From Amoebophrya sp. A120 (Eukaryota; Sar; Dinophyceae; Syndiniales; Amoebophryaceae): a stretch of 64,000 nucleotides of DNA. Both the position numbers and the translations under genes were made by a program. This document shows, piece by piece, positions 1-12,300 of the stretch. The notes below the pieces were generated by a model. That model searched no databases. It had not been told where the DNA came from and saw nothing but the letters and a program-made list of their open reading frames with translations. The stretch is from NCBI GenBank assembly GCA_905178155.1, contig CAJINV010000015.1, forward strand, positions 271,309-335,308, read 5' to 3'. Each line of letters opens with the position of its first letter. Position 1 is the first letter of the stretch.

Positions 1-328
1 TGCTTTCTGCAACAACACAAGCCCTGATTTTGTTTTCCCGACGGTATGCTAATTTCTCGCCACTCCGGTCCGGGGTGTCCGGCAAGTGGCGAGAAATTGC
101 TGTGCCGTCGGGAAGACACACACCAAAATCCCGAAGCAACGTCATCTGCAGCAAGCAAGCCAAGCCATGACTTTGTTTTCCCGACAGAGCCGCGACGGCA
201 TGGGCAAGCCCAGAGCATGCGGCTTTCGATGGATGCGCGAAACACATTCTTTCGTGTACCTACTCTTGCCTATACATCAAATTGATGTGAAGATATAAAT
301 GCAAGCTGTAGCTTTTTTCTCTGGGATA
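1..328. other. Left-edge segment: 3' flank or part of a further introner
   Basis: On the minus strand the frame runs to a TAG at 270-272. At 328 the minus strand reads TATCCCAGAGAAAAAAGC, which resembles the E-family start TATCCAAGAAAAAAAC, so an introner may begin here and run off the window. The internal TTTGTnATGC words typical of introners are not evident. I cannot decide between the two readings. Confidence 0.4.
37..112. repeat. Long imperfect hairpin near the left edge
   Basis: Left arm CCCGACGG...AATTTCTCGCCACT pairs with right arm AGTGGCGAGAAATT...CCGTCGGG around a roughly 10-base loop, about 30 paired positions with a few indels. A copy of its leading word TTTGTTTTCCCGAC recurs at about 171-184. 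It lies just 3' of the candidate stop of the giant gene. It may be 3' untranslated sequence, or part of an introner whose other end is off the window. Confidence 0.6.
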
Positions 329-3300
329 CAGGGCCGCTTAGGTGCTTGGTCGCAGGATCTTTTTCGATCAACAGCTTTTGAACGTTTTCCTTCAACGCAG
401 CAACCAGTTCCTCGTTCGCGAGTAATTGCTTCCGCTCGATTTTCTCCTGCGACGGCATCGTATTCCTAAGTTCCGCCTCTGTCTTCTCGTTGATTTCATA
501 AAGCGCGTCTTTCGAGAAGGCTTTGATAAACACCGGGATGGATTGGAGAAGGAAATTGTACAGCTTCCTGTGCAGCACCTTCGGCAGACCCAGTGTGGAC
601 AAGGTTTGCTCGTCGTTGTCGTTTAAGCTGCCACCCATGATCATGTGCGAGGACGACCACTGGATCGTTGAGAATTTCAGTCGCGTGTTTACGTCCCTCT
701 CCGCCAGCAGAACCGATTCGGCGAGTTGTTCCATGTTGTCGAACAGGTTTCCAAGCGCCAATGTGTCGTCAGCTGTCGTCGTCGGGAGGTGTGCCAGGGT
801 TAGCTCGACGCTGGAAGAAGTTCCGACCAGCCGGTGGTATTCGGATCCCGGACTAGCGATCTTCTTGAACAGAGCGGCAAACTCGGCAATGTCCGTATTT
901 GTGTCAATGGGGATACCTTTGCTTGTTTCGGCAACATTTTCCCCTGGTGACGACAGCGAAACAGTGGCTTGTAACACCCCAGGCTCGACTCCGTGCTCAC
1001 TCAATTCGCTTTCCAGCTTCGTCGTTTTCGCCTCAATCTGATGTTTCTTGGCGACTTTCAGGTTGTTCAAAAAATTCTCTTCCTCCGCCGCGTCTGCTTG
1101 ATCGCGCGAGGAGGGTGAGCCTTTATCCGATGAAGAGGTCAACATCTGCGTAGTCTTTGTAGTCACGAGGTGGACAAAATTCTTGTGCATTTCATCTTGC
1201 AACATTAACAGGAGCGCACGGTTGTAAGACAGTTTTTCTGGTACTGGTGCTTTCATGACCGGTACGGCAAATGCCCGGATGCGCTTGGCAAACGGGTCTT
1301 GCAGTAACTCTACCAACGTGTCGAACGCGGTCTTGATTTCGTTCGTCTGATCGGCATATCGCTCCCGGGATGTTGAGAGCATCATCGATGCCCCGGTAGA
1401 AGTAGTTGAAGAAACCGCTGCCCCTTCGCCGGACTCCTTTCTTTTCATTTTACTCAGATCCACCGTGGGGTAGACCTGCAGAACGGATTGCAGTAGCGCG
1501 ACCACCTGGTTCGTGAACAATTTGTGCAGCCGAAGTTGCAGCTTTTTCACCCAAGTTTCAAGTGGTGTTTCCTCCCCGAGCGTGAGTTTCGTCGAAGCTT
1601 GCTTTGCGAGTTTGTCAACATCGTCTTCGTCCTGCTCATCTCCCGTCGTGTGAGAAGGCGCTTCTTCCAAGTGGTTCGATACGGCAATGTACAGAAACGC
1701 GATGCGCTTTAGCCAATACAACGGAAGCGGAACGAACAGCGGCGTTGTTGCAGCTGTTGTGATCGCCGCTGTTGCAGCTGTATTCCCGGTACTTGTGCTC
1801 TGCGGAATTACAGATGAACGACCCCCACTGGCGCTGCCACCTGATCTAGTCGCGGCTGATGGGTACCCAGCAGAAGAAGTAGAACCTCGTCCAGATGGGC
1901 TCTGTTCCTGTTGCTTCTGTTGCTGCAGTACTGCGGTTCGTGCTTTTTCCCGAGCTGCTTGCGCTTTTTCCCGGTTTGCGTCGGAAATGTACTATCCAAG
2001 AAAAAAACTGTGTTAGTGTAAGTCTTTTGGGAAAACAGCATCACAAGTTTGTCTGCCATGGCAGGACAAACTTGTTATGCGCAGATACAAAGGGAAAACA
2101 CATAGGAAGCGAGCCGGTCATGCATGTCGAGCATGACAAGTGTAACTGTTTTGCATCTTCTGCATCACAGATTTACACTTACACAGTTTTTTTCTTGCAT
2201 ATGTACTCCAAAACTGGTAAAACGGTTTCGAACTCCACGTCTTGGCTGACCAGAACGCTCAGGTCGTACAGCCGCTGCAACACAGCATTGATTGTGTTTT
2301 TGCTTTATGAATTGTAAAAATGTCTGGGTCTGGAAGATTGCCAGATTTGTCATGCTAGTCTGGCATGACTCTGAACTCTGTATTGCGTGCCCGCGAAAAG
2401 GGCTTTCTACCTGTCATGCAAAAACGCAGTCTCTCATGCGGATTACGCAACTCTAAACCACGGAAAAACTTGTCATGCTGGACAGCGCATTACAGTGAGC
2501 TCACTCTTCCCTTTCTTGCATCACAAGTTTCCAGACCCAGACATTTTTGCATTTGATATGCTTTTCGGGGAACTAGAGCTCGACTTCTTCGCGATAATCT
2601 CTTCCAACCCGCAATCCGCAAAGAGGATCAAATTCTTATGGGACTTTCAAACGTAACATTCTCAACTGCTACATGCATTTGTCATGCAGAATCACGATCA
2701 TGCTTCTCACGATCAAGCTTCTTCGCATGAAAAGTTTTCGACAAACTAAATAGCATTACAATCTGTGCCAAATGATCTGTAATGCACCACGCGCGAGCAG
2801 GTCCCCCCTTTCACTTTTGCCATTGTTGCATTACAAATTCATGTAACAATTGAGAATGTAACGTTTGAGAACGCCATAATTCTTGATCATTTCCGCCGAC
2901 AAATCCATGGGGCGAGACAGCATGTCGCAGTACGCAATTTGCAACTCCTGCTTGTGCTTCTCGATCCTGTTACGTTCCTCCAAACTCCTCTGCGTTTGTT
3001 CCCCAGCACGTGCTGTTTGTTCAGAACCACTAGTGCTGTTACCCCCTACCATCTGCTGCAAGAAGTCCCCGGCCGGCGTTTGCCCACCGGCAAATTATCA
3101 AATGTAAAAATGTCTGGGTCTGGAAGATTAGAACTTGTCATGCTAAATCTGAAGCAGGGAAAAAACTGTGTTGCATGATTGCCAAAAGTTGTGCACTTTT
3201 GACCTAGTCGGGAGGCAGTTTCTCATGCAGGATAGGCATTAGAAAGGACCCGCAGAACCTGTCATGCTATGTCCTACATACCACACCTCATGGGTCATGG

Positions 3301-6300
3301 AAAATATGCATGACAAATCTAGAAATCTTCCAGACCCAGACATTTTTACATTTGGTACAAATAGTCCTCGTGCAACTGCGGACATGGAGTCACCAAGAAG
3401 GCCGAAAAGTGACTCATCCCGGCTTTGATTCTCCACGATCTTCAGTTGGAAGACGTTTTGGGGAAAAATTTTCCGCATGTTCTTCACGATATCAAGTGCA
3501 AATATGTCTCGGTCTGGAAGATGCGCGTGTTTGTCATGCATCTTCTCGTGCTGGACGACCACACTCACAGATGGTCTGGAATGCACACAGACGCATGGTA
3601 AGTTGTGCGTCAAGCGCTACGTAAAAAAATCAAAATAGGAATCCCGAACATGCTAAATCCTAAAACCCTAACTGCGTCGGCCACGGAACTGTGTCGAAGC
3701 GTGCCTTTATTTGGCGTTCATGCAACACAGATTTTTGTGCGATTCAAATTTTGCATGACAAGTTGCATCTTTCCAGAGCCAGACAGATCTGCAAAAATGC
3801 ATAAACAAAGTCCTGATACAATTTCCCGCGTGACCAGATGTCGGACCGCAGCGACAGCTCTTCCATTTGTTGCGTTTTTCCGTTTTCCAGGGGAACCTCG
3901 ACAATCCGCGTCTGCAAGGCGCCGGCGGCTTGCAGAAATTCCACGCCGAAGTTACGGAGGAAGCCGTGCCGGTGGAGATTAATCAGGTAGATGGACATTT
4001 GCGGTTTCGGGATTTGGCCGCCTCTACTCGAAGAAGAAAACATGCCCCCTGCAAATGTTCCGCTGCGCATCTGGTCTTCCCACACTCTTGCACACTCCTC
4101 TGCGACAGCGCTCATGTCCATTTCGTTTTGCAGGGCGGCCCGCCACAGCTGGTTTTTCAAATCCATCGCTTCTTTCAACGCCTTTGCTTGCTCGGGCCCG
4201 CCCGGTTGGTAGAATTTCAAGTCCAACTCCCTGTCAATCACACCGGAGAGCAGTCCTGCCTCGTCAGCGTCGGGCCCGAGTTGCAAAATGGCATACTGCT
4301 TCCGCAAAAGCCTGTCATTTTCAAACTTCTTTTTCTTCTCCGGTTCTGGGCTGAGCAACTCACTGTCCTTATTTTTCACCTTCTCGTCCCATTCTTGCGC
4401 ATATTTGTCGCCCCACTCGATGATCTCGGCGTGCACAATCTCCGCCATAGAGCTCAATTCCACGAGCGACACCTCGGCGTCAGCCGCGAGGGAAATCTTT
4501 TTTGCCGAGGAACTAGCAGTGGACACCGGAAACAGGACCGTGTTGAAGAGCTTCAGTGTCTCTCTGCAGTGCTTGCGCTGCCACGGCTTCTGGTTCTTTT
4601 CCTGCATGATTGTCGCTTCGGCATGATCTTCTTCGACTACACCGTTCGCCTGCACAGTACTAGTCGCTACGGTGGTCGTCTGGTCGCAAAACGCTAGCGA
4701 TTTCAACAGCGCAGACGATAACAGAAGACTTCTCCGCTCCTCATCGCTCGTGGAGGTTGGCAGCGGAAAGCGGGTCACCAAGCGCGTGTCGAGTTGCGAT
4801 GCGCCGATTTCCGGAGAAATAGGTCCTCCACCCCGGGAAGTACTAGACGTAATCGTGGCGTCAAGAACATCTGGCGACGCTTCGAAGCTGCCTGGCCGGG
4901 TTCCGGTTAAGCGCAGGTTGAGGATGGTCTGCACGCTCCGCCAGAGCTTCTGCACGTACTCGATGGTTTTCGTGGTGGAGTGGTCCTGTTCCAGCCGTCG
5001 GGCGGTCTCGTACATGGAGAGAGTCTCAAGATTACTGATCTTCTCCCGCTTTTCGCGCTCCGCCCGTTGGGTCTCTGTTTCCGGGGGCGGGTCGTCGCCA
5101 CCGCCGCCAGCACCAGTAACAGATCGAATTTGTTTCACGAATGCCGGCTTCGCAGCATCAGCGGCGTCACCAGCTGCTTTCAGCGTTTGAGAACCTAATT
5201 TCTCTCCCATTGTGCGAAAAAGAAAAACCCATCCGGTTGTCGTCTCAGCGGGTTTATTTTTCGCCGCTGAAGCGCTTGGCGTCATGGGCTTGGAAGTACT
5301 TTTTTTTACCGGGGACGCACTCCCTTCATCGGGAACACCATCTTCATCATCATCATCACCAGACCCCGCGTTCATACTCATGTCGGCAAGATCGGCAGCC
5401 TCTTTTCTTCTCGCCATCTCCTGCATCAGGAATTTCTGCTCTTTCCGTCTCTCCTGCTCCCGAAGATGGGACAACACATTGGAGTACTCGCGAATCACTT
5501 CGTTGCCCAGAGGCTCATCCAACACTAGGTCATCGGACGAGGTGACCGCCATGGAGATTTTGGGCACGAAAAACTCCGCCAGCACCTTGCCCCGGAGTCT
5601 TGCATACCGGTCCCAGGATTTCGTGCACTGATTCTGCTGTTGTTGTACCGCAAGCGTCGTTTGCAGCTGCGGTCCCTCGTTTCCTGTTTGCTGCATTTGA
5701 TGTTCTTCTGTCGTCCGACGGCTCATCTGTATCTTTTTCTGCATATTGACCACATGTTCCCCGAACACCTTCCCCAAAAACTCCGACTGCACCGTTCCGG
5801 CCACCGGTGCGATGCTCAGGATCAGCTGCCGCAGTTCCTGGAAAATCTGTCCGGCTTTGTCGCCCTCAATCTTCGAAGCGGCGGCCGAGTTTGCGGCTGT
5901 GGAAGGGGAAACGGTAGCCGCGGACGCTGCGGAGAGACTCGTGGCGGATAGTCCGCCCGTGGTCTGCTCCAACGTGAAAAGTAGGGAGACGATTGACTCG
6001 ACCAGGTGAAACAAGGCCTCCGTAGACCGCACATCCAAGCGCAACAAATCTGCCGCGCCGGCGGTTGAAGCAGAGCCACTGTTTGATGCACCGGGTGCAG
6101 CTCCTCCTCCACTCGGGCTGCTGGGCATCTCTGGGGAAGGAACAGGGGACGTTCCTGCATCGTCTTCGTCGGAATTATCGCCTTGGGTGTCCTCCAGGTC
6201 GTCATCTTCGCCGATTATACGCGGACTGAGGTATCCTGTGTAAAAACGTCCCCACCCCATAGTCAAGATGGGGATTTTGCAACACAAACCTAGGAGTTTT

Positions 6301-9300
6301 GGGAGTCACGCATGACAAGTTGCGCTATGCAGTGTAGTGCAGGTTAGCAAGTGCAGCCGCATCACAGATTCACACTCATCTGCTCATCCTGTTCACAGCA
6401 TCACAAATTTCAAAACACGATTGGAAATGGCTTTCTCTCTCATGGGGATGCGCATTACAAGTCTTCCTGTCTTTGCAAATCTGCATTACAACTCTGGTGT
6501 GGGTACGTTTTTACTCAGGATATGAGGGCCGGGATATTCATATTTCCCGTTCGCCCTTGCGGTAATGTCAAAGATCCAGTTGCTTTCGGGCCGCGTCTTT
6601 TCGGACTAATTGCCTCGATGATTCCCTTATCAAATGCAAAAGTGTCTCGGTCTGGAAGATTGCAACTTGTCATGCTCTTTTTGGACTCTACTAAACAAAT
6701 TTGTGTTGCACGACCAGCAAGAGGGGCACAGTTACAGTTTGTGCTACACGGGCAGGGCATTTCTCATGCGGAAGGTGCATCAGGGCGCCCTCTAAAAGTC
6801 TGCGATGCTAGGCCATGCATTACAGGCATCATGGGTCATGAGATATATGCATGACAAGTCTTGCATTCTTCTAGACCCAAACATTTTTGCATTTGATATC
6901 CCTGGTGGGTCATATCCTCGAGACCGTCCATTGAGATTCCCATGGACCTCGGCATTTCTTGAATCGGCGTCATTACATTCGTGCGCGGGATGGGAGTCGC
7001 CGGACCCATAGACGACGCTGCGGCACTGTAAGCAGGGCTTTGTTGTAGTTGTTGTGCCGCCAGTTGACGTTCTCTCACAAGCGCGTGGTCAATAGAATCA
7101 CTCCTGGGCAGAGACCCCGGTTGGTTGATCTGCGATTGCTGGAAAGAGCGCTCGGTTGTAGTTCCACCCGCGGAAATGAACGTTCGCTCAACAGGTTGTA
7201 CTTGTTGCGGAGGTTCTTGTTGTTCCACAGTCCGTTTGCAAATCGTTTCGACCTGGCTGCGCATCATCGGGATGCCGATTTTCAGAATTTGCGCGAATTT
7301 TTCAAACAGGAAATAGGACCCGTGCAAAATGTTCTGCTTCCGTTGCTCGATCATGACGCGCAGCAAATGCAACAACCTGTCCGTGGACTGCAAGTTCCAG
7401 TTGGACAAAGTGTGCGTGTTGTCAAGCCGTGGTAAGGCTTTCAACGTACGGTCGAGAAACGCGTCAATCACATCTATCATGGAATCCGGGATCGAGCGCG
7501 ATTTGTTCTTCAGGTATTGGAAAAAGACCGGCGTGGATTTCTTCTGCGAAATCCTTTCTAATTCAATAGAGGAGATCGGCTCGTGGGTTTTGAGAAACAG
7601 CGCCTTCTGCAACTGGGTTGCTAAAACCACTTCTGGATTATTTTGCGTCTGCTCGTCAATGAATTCTCCCTGGTCGCCGGCGTCGCTCTGTGGCGTAGTG
7701 TCTGTTTCCTCCATGTTTATGCCGCCTGTTGGGGAGTTGGCCGAGTTCACACGTCCCACTCCTCGTTCCGAGGAAGCTGACAGACTCGAGCCAGAACGAA
7801 TGGGGAGGCGGATTCCTGCAGCCCGCTGAGATTGTTCTTCGGATGCACGACGTGTAACACCAGTAGAACCGCCACTGAGCGTACTCTGCACCCGCTGCTC
7901 CAAGCGTTGCGCTTCCGACGTGTTGTAGTCCGGCGACTGTCCGGCTTGGGAAGATTCCTCTTCTTCGTCCCCCTCGTGGATTGGAAAGGTCCCCTCACGC
8001 ATCAACGCGTCCGCGCCTGCGGATTCCGAAAATCCGCGGGCACGGCGGCCCTGCGGTGAACTGTCGTCGTTGTCGTCATCTGCCGAAACACCGCCTGGAT
8101 TTTGGCCTCCCGCCCCGGCGGAGGAGGAGGAGAAAATCACATCCGTCGCTCTCGCCGCGTGCTCCATCTGTCGCGCGGCCGCCTCGAATTGCAGCAGTCG
8201 AGCTAAATCCATGGAAATTTCCGGTAATTTCACACTCTGGCTGTTCTGCGCCGCGGTAGCAGCTGCTGGGAGCGGGAATGCGGAGGTGGTTGCGGTTGTA
8301 CCAAGTCCGGAACCACCTGCAGCACTGCTTCCCGCATTAGAAGTATTCAACCCGGCAACGGTGAACGCATTGTTGGTCACGTAGGACATCAAAATCTCAA
8401 AAGCCAGTCTCCTTTCCTCCTTTTTCAGCGCGTAAATCTTCGTATCCCGCATGTTCATCATGCCGGATGACGCAGCGCCTCCTCCGGACGAGGAAGACAC
8501 CGAGATCGTGACGGCTGCCCGTTCTAACAAAATGTCCTTTAAAAACGTCAACGCAATCTCCGGGAGAATGAGATTCAATTTTTGAATCTTCGCGATTCGG
8601 TCGTTGAAGAGTTTTTGAGTGGGGGAGGTGGTGGATGAAGAGTGTTTTAATACAGTGTCGCCTTCTGTTTGTTCATCATCCACAACATTATCATCCGACA
8701 CGTGGATTTGCAACAACTTCAGCAACTCCAACTTCACCTGCCCTTTCAGATTCACCAGGTTATTGCCCCCGGAGTCGGAGGATACTAAAACGACCGCGTG
8801 GATGATCTCCTCCCAGAATTCCGTGGTGAACTTCATGAACGGCAACTTCTGCAAGGTTTTCAGGAATGTGGTCAACTTCTCGCTGTTCCAGAGCAATTCT
8901 AACCTGTGGAGGTCATCCGTGTTCTGGTTCATCTTGTTCTTCTTGTTTCTGGCATTACCTGAGCCCCCAGCGGGTCCGAACGAGGAAGTTCCACCCGCAA
9001 TCGCCATGGCGGCTTTCGACATTTTGCTCACGGAAGACGAGAGCTTGCTGTTGCCGGAAGTCCAGCTAGTAGGGTAGGATGGGAACACTTCTTCGCGCAA
9101 GACGTGCCGGATGATCTCGGTGTATTGCGGTAGCGCCTCTTCCAGAGACAGGAGCCACAGCGTCGGCTCGAGATAGGCGGATTGGCTCGCAATCTCCCGG
9201 GTCGTCGGGACCGCAGTGGCTTGCAAGAGATAGTGCCACACGTACTGCCGTTCCCGTCTTTCCCGCTCTTTCATAGCGGCTTCCTCCGCACTGAGTGCTG

Positions 9301-12300
9301 CGCCGGCTGCCTGCGAAGATCCTCCTCGGCGAGCGGCTGCAGCGTAGTTATCAGCGTTTGATTGCCTACTATTCCCCTTCTCCTGTCCAAAGTCCAAGGA
9401 ACTCTGGTTGATCAAAGTCCGCTGCAGGTTCGTCCGCATCGCCAAGACCAAAGCGGCGCGGCGCTGCGCAAATTGGTGCAAGGAATCGATGGTGGCGAGC
9501 TGCCCGCCGAAGAAGGTTTTTTCCGCCGGTTTGTTGTTCGCGATCAGCGCCGCGGTTGTCAAATGGTGTCCGACGGGCAGGTTGCTGTAATCCACCTCGT
9601 CGTCCGCTTTGTTTCCGTCGCTTTTCACGATGTCGACGATGTTCATGTCCATCTCAATGACCGCAGCGGACGGGAGTTTCGCAATACCGGCCTCCTGCGT
9701 CCCCGATACCACGGACCGGATCACTTCGGATTTTTCGTAGGATTTCCACTTTGCAATTTCCGCGACTTTGGCGAATTTCTGCAATTTCTTCTGCGCTTCA
9801 ACGAAGATCAACTGCTTCAAAACGAACTGCTGCAACCCCGTGATGATCTGTTTGGACATCTGCAGCGCCTGCTTCTCGATCTCGTTAAATTCGTGTCGCG
9901 CTTCCCGGGTTTTCAGAATCGAGTGCTGGCGGTTCTGCTCCAAGATCGCCAGCAGAGCGTTGTTTGACTCGAAGTATTTCGCTTCGACATCGTCGAGAAA
10001 GACGATGGAGGTGGGAAGAGCTGTACTACCAACTGACGCCTGATGTAGTTGTTGTCCCGCCCCACCAGGGTTCGAACCCGAGGGCCCTTGCTGTTGCTGC
10101 TGACCTGTTGCGCCACCTTGCTGCGCATTACCGCCAATCACGGCCGCCTGTTCCCTCGCAGCCATGTTGTTGGTGCAACAAGCCGCCGTCATGATTGCGC
10201 TTTCCAAGTCTTCCTTATCTTTCGCCACAGCGTCGCGCCAGTTGTTCTCCAGCTCCGCGTTGGGAGAACCGGTAAGAAGCGTGCGGAAAAGCGGAAAGAG
10301 CTCAAAAACCACCGGGTACTCGTCTTCCTGATCAATTTCCTCCTCTGCCCCCTCACCAATATCCTTCGCGTCACCAGCGATTAGACCGGGCGACCTTTCT
10401 GCTTCGCTGGAGGCCGTGGACTTGATGCTGTCTTTTCTGCTGAAGCTCTTAGGAGTGGAGGTGGAGCCGTCTCCAATGCGAGGATCAGACGCAGAAGATC
10501 CGGTTCGCTGTGCCGTCGGGGTTGGTTGGCCCGAGGAGGAAGACGCGCTGCCGATGCTTGGCTGGGCCGTCATTTCCTGTCCTCCGTCTACATCCATGGC
10601 ATCTTCGGGGGCTCCGTCTGCATCGTACTTAATAACTTGCTCCGCCCCAGATTCGCTAATGCTAACTTTCCTCGCAGCTCTAGTTGAAGGTGTTCCCTGG
10701 CGGGGCGAGGCGGCTGGAGCGGCTTCCTCCCCTATGCTGGGTAAAAACGTCCCCGCCCCAGAGTTGTCACGCAAATCTGCATGCCAAAAAAGTTTCTCAT
10801 GCGGAGCCCCATGAGAAGCATTCTCTAGTTGTGTTTTGGAGTTTGTGATGCTAGAATCAGCATGATGTCCTAGATCTGTGACGCTGCTGAGCTAGCGAAA
10901 CAGGATCACACTATGAGGGCAAACTTGTCATGCGAAATAGCGAAAGCTGGATGATTTGTCTAGCAGATTTCCCATCTTGCCTCTGGTGTGGAGACGATTT
11001 TGCTCAGGATATCCCCAACACGATGGTCAACATCTCCTGCCGTGCTACTGGGCGCACTGGATATCGCAAGAAAAAACTGTTTCACTGTGAACTTGTGATG
11101 CAGAAAATGGAACACAGAACTATTTGTCTTGCTACACCTGCAAGGCATTGGATTTCCAAGCGTGTTTTCCCTTGGGAACCGCGCACGACAGGTTTTCAGT
11201 GTCATGCGTAGCAAACTTGTGATGCAGATCTTGCAAAAACATTACAGTGAAAGTGAAACAGTTTTTTCTCGTGATACTGGACGAAGTTGGCGTATTGCTG
11301 ACCTGTCGCTCCATCTGTGGACCGCCGGGGCGCATGGAAACCGGCTCGCCCGACATGGTCAGAAATTCGGCCGGTAAATCCGGCATCTGCGACGGCTCCT
11401 CCAGCACCATAGGCGCTGGAGCCAGGTCGGCAGGGTCAAGTTCCCGCTCCTTCGGACGGCGCGCAGAAGGTGGTGGCTCCATTTCCACTTCCTCACCTTC
11501 TTCGGAATTACCATCGGCCCCGGCGTCGCGCATTTTCGCGTCTGCGGCGCCGTCAGGAGCCTCCTGGATAACCGGACCGGCGTCAACCTGCATTGGTATA
11601 GCTTTTGCAGCTGCCGGTCCCGCAGAGGCTCGTTCACGCACGGCCGCGGCAGCTGCCATTTCCCCAGCACCGCCGACTGCTTCTGCTGCAAAATTGAACT
11701 GTTGAGATGAGACCGTGCTGTAGGCTGGCCCGTCTTCGGGCACAGCCATGGTCGGTGTCCGTACTTCTGCCGCTTCTGCTTGCTCTTTTTGCGCGGCACC
11801 ACCAGTGTCAGTAGAGGCGCGTTCTGTCGCTTTTGACGTCACTTCAACCTGCTGAAAGAAGCTTCCCGAAGCTTGATATGCGTCTTTCCGTGTACCTTTG
11901 GTGATCAGGGGCAGGCGGTTCAGTTTTGCGTACAAAAACAACCCGAGCCTTTCAAACCCAACTGACCCACCCCCATCCAGCGCTAGCAATTCCAAAAACC
12001 CTTGGAGCATGCTGTTGCGCATCTGCAGATTCTCGTCATCCGACGTGTTTTTGAAGGCAATATTTGTCCAGTAGAACGCGAATTTCGTCCGCAGCGGGTT
12101 CTGCGGCTTACCACTCTCGAAGGCCTCGGCTTTGTCGTTGTTGCTCGGTCGAAAGGAAACGCCATCCAAGAGCATCACTGTGTCCTTACTCGTTTGACCG
12201 GCTGATCCTTGTTTGTTTCCTTGAACAGCACCTCCCGTCGTCTCTTGCTGACCGTAGTTCGCACTACTACCTGCAGTCGCACTGCCCCCACCAGACGACA

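Noticed and set aside
523-1041. Plus-strand ORFs longer than 150 codons, here and at 4,672, 14,505, 23,520, 29,127 and 40,590
   Set aside because: They are antisense shadows of long minus-strand exons, show no independent start context and end arbitrarily.
10066-10080. GGTTCGAACCC, a tRNA T-loop-like word
   Set aside because: It lies inside an uninterrupted coding exon (minus strand SGSNPGG) and no cloverleaf can be built around it.
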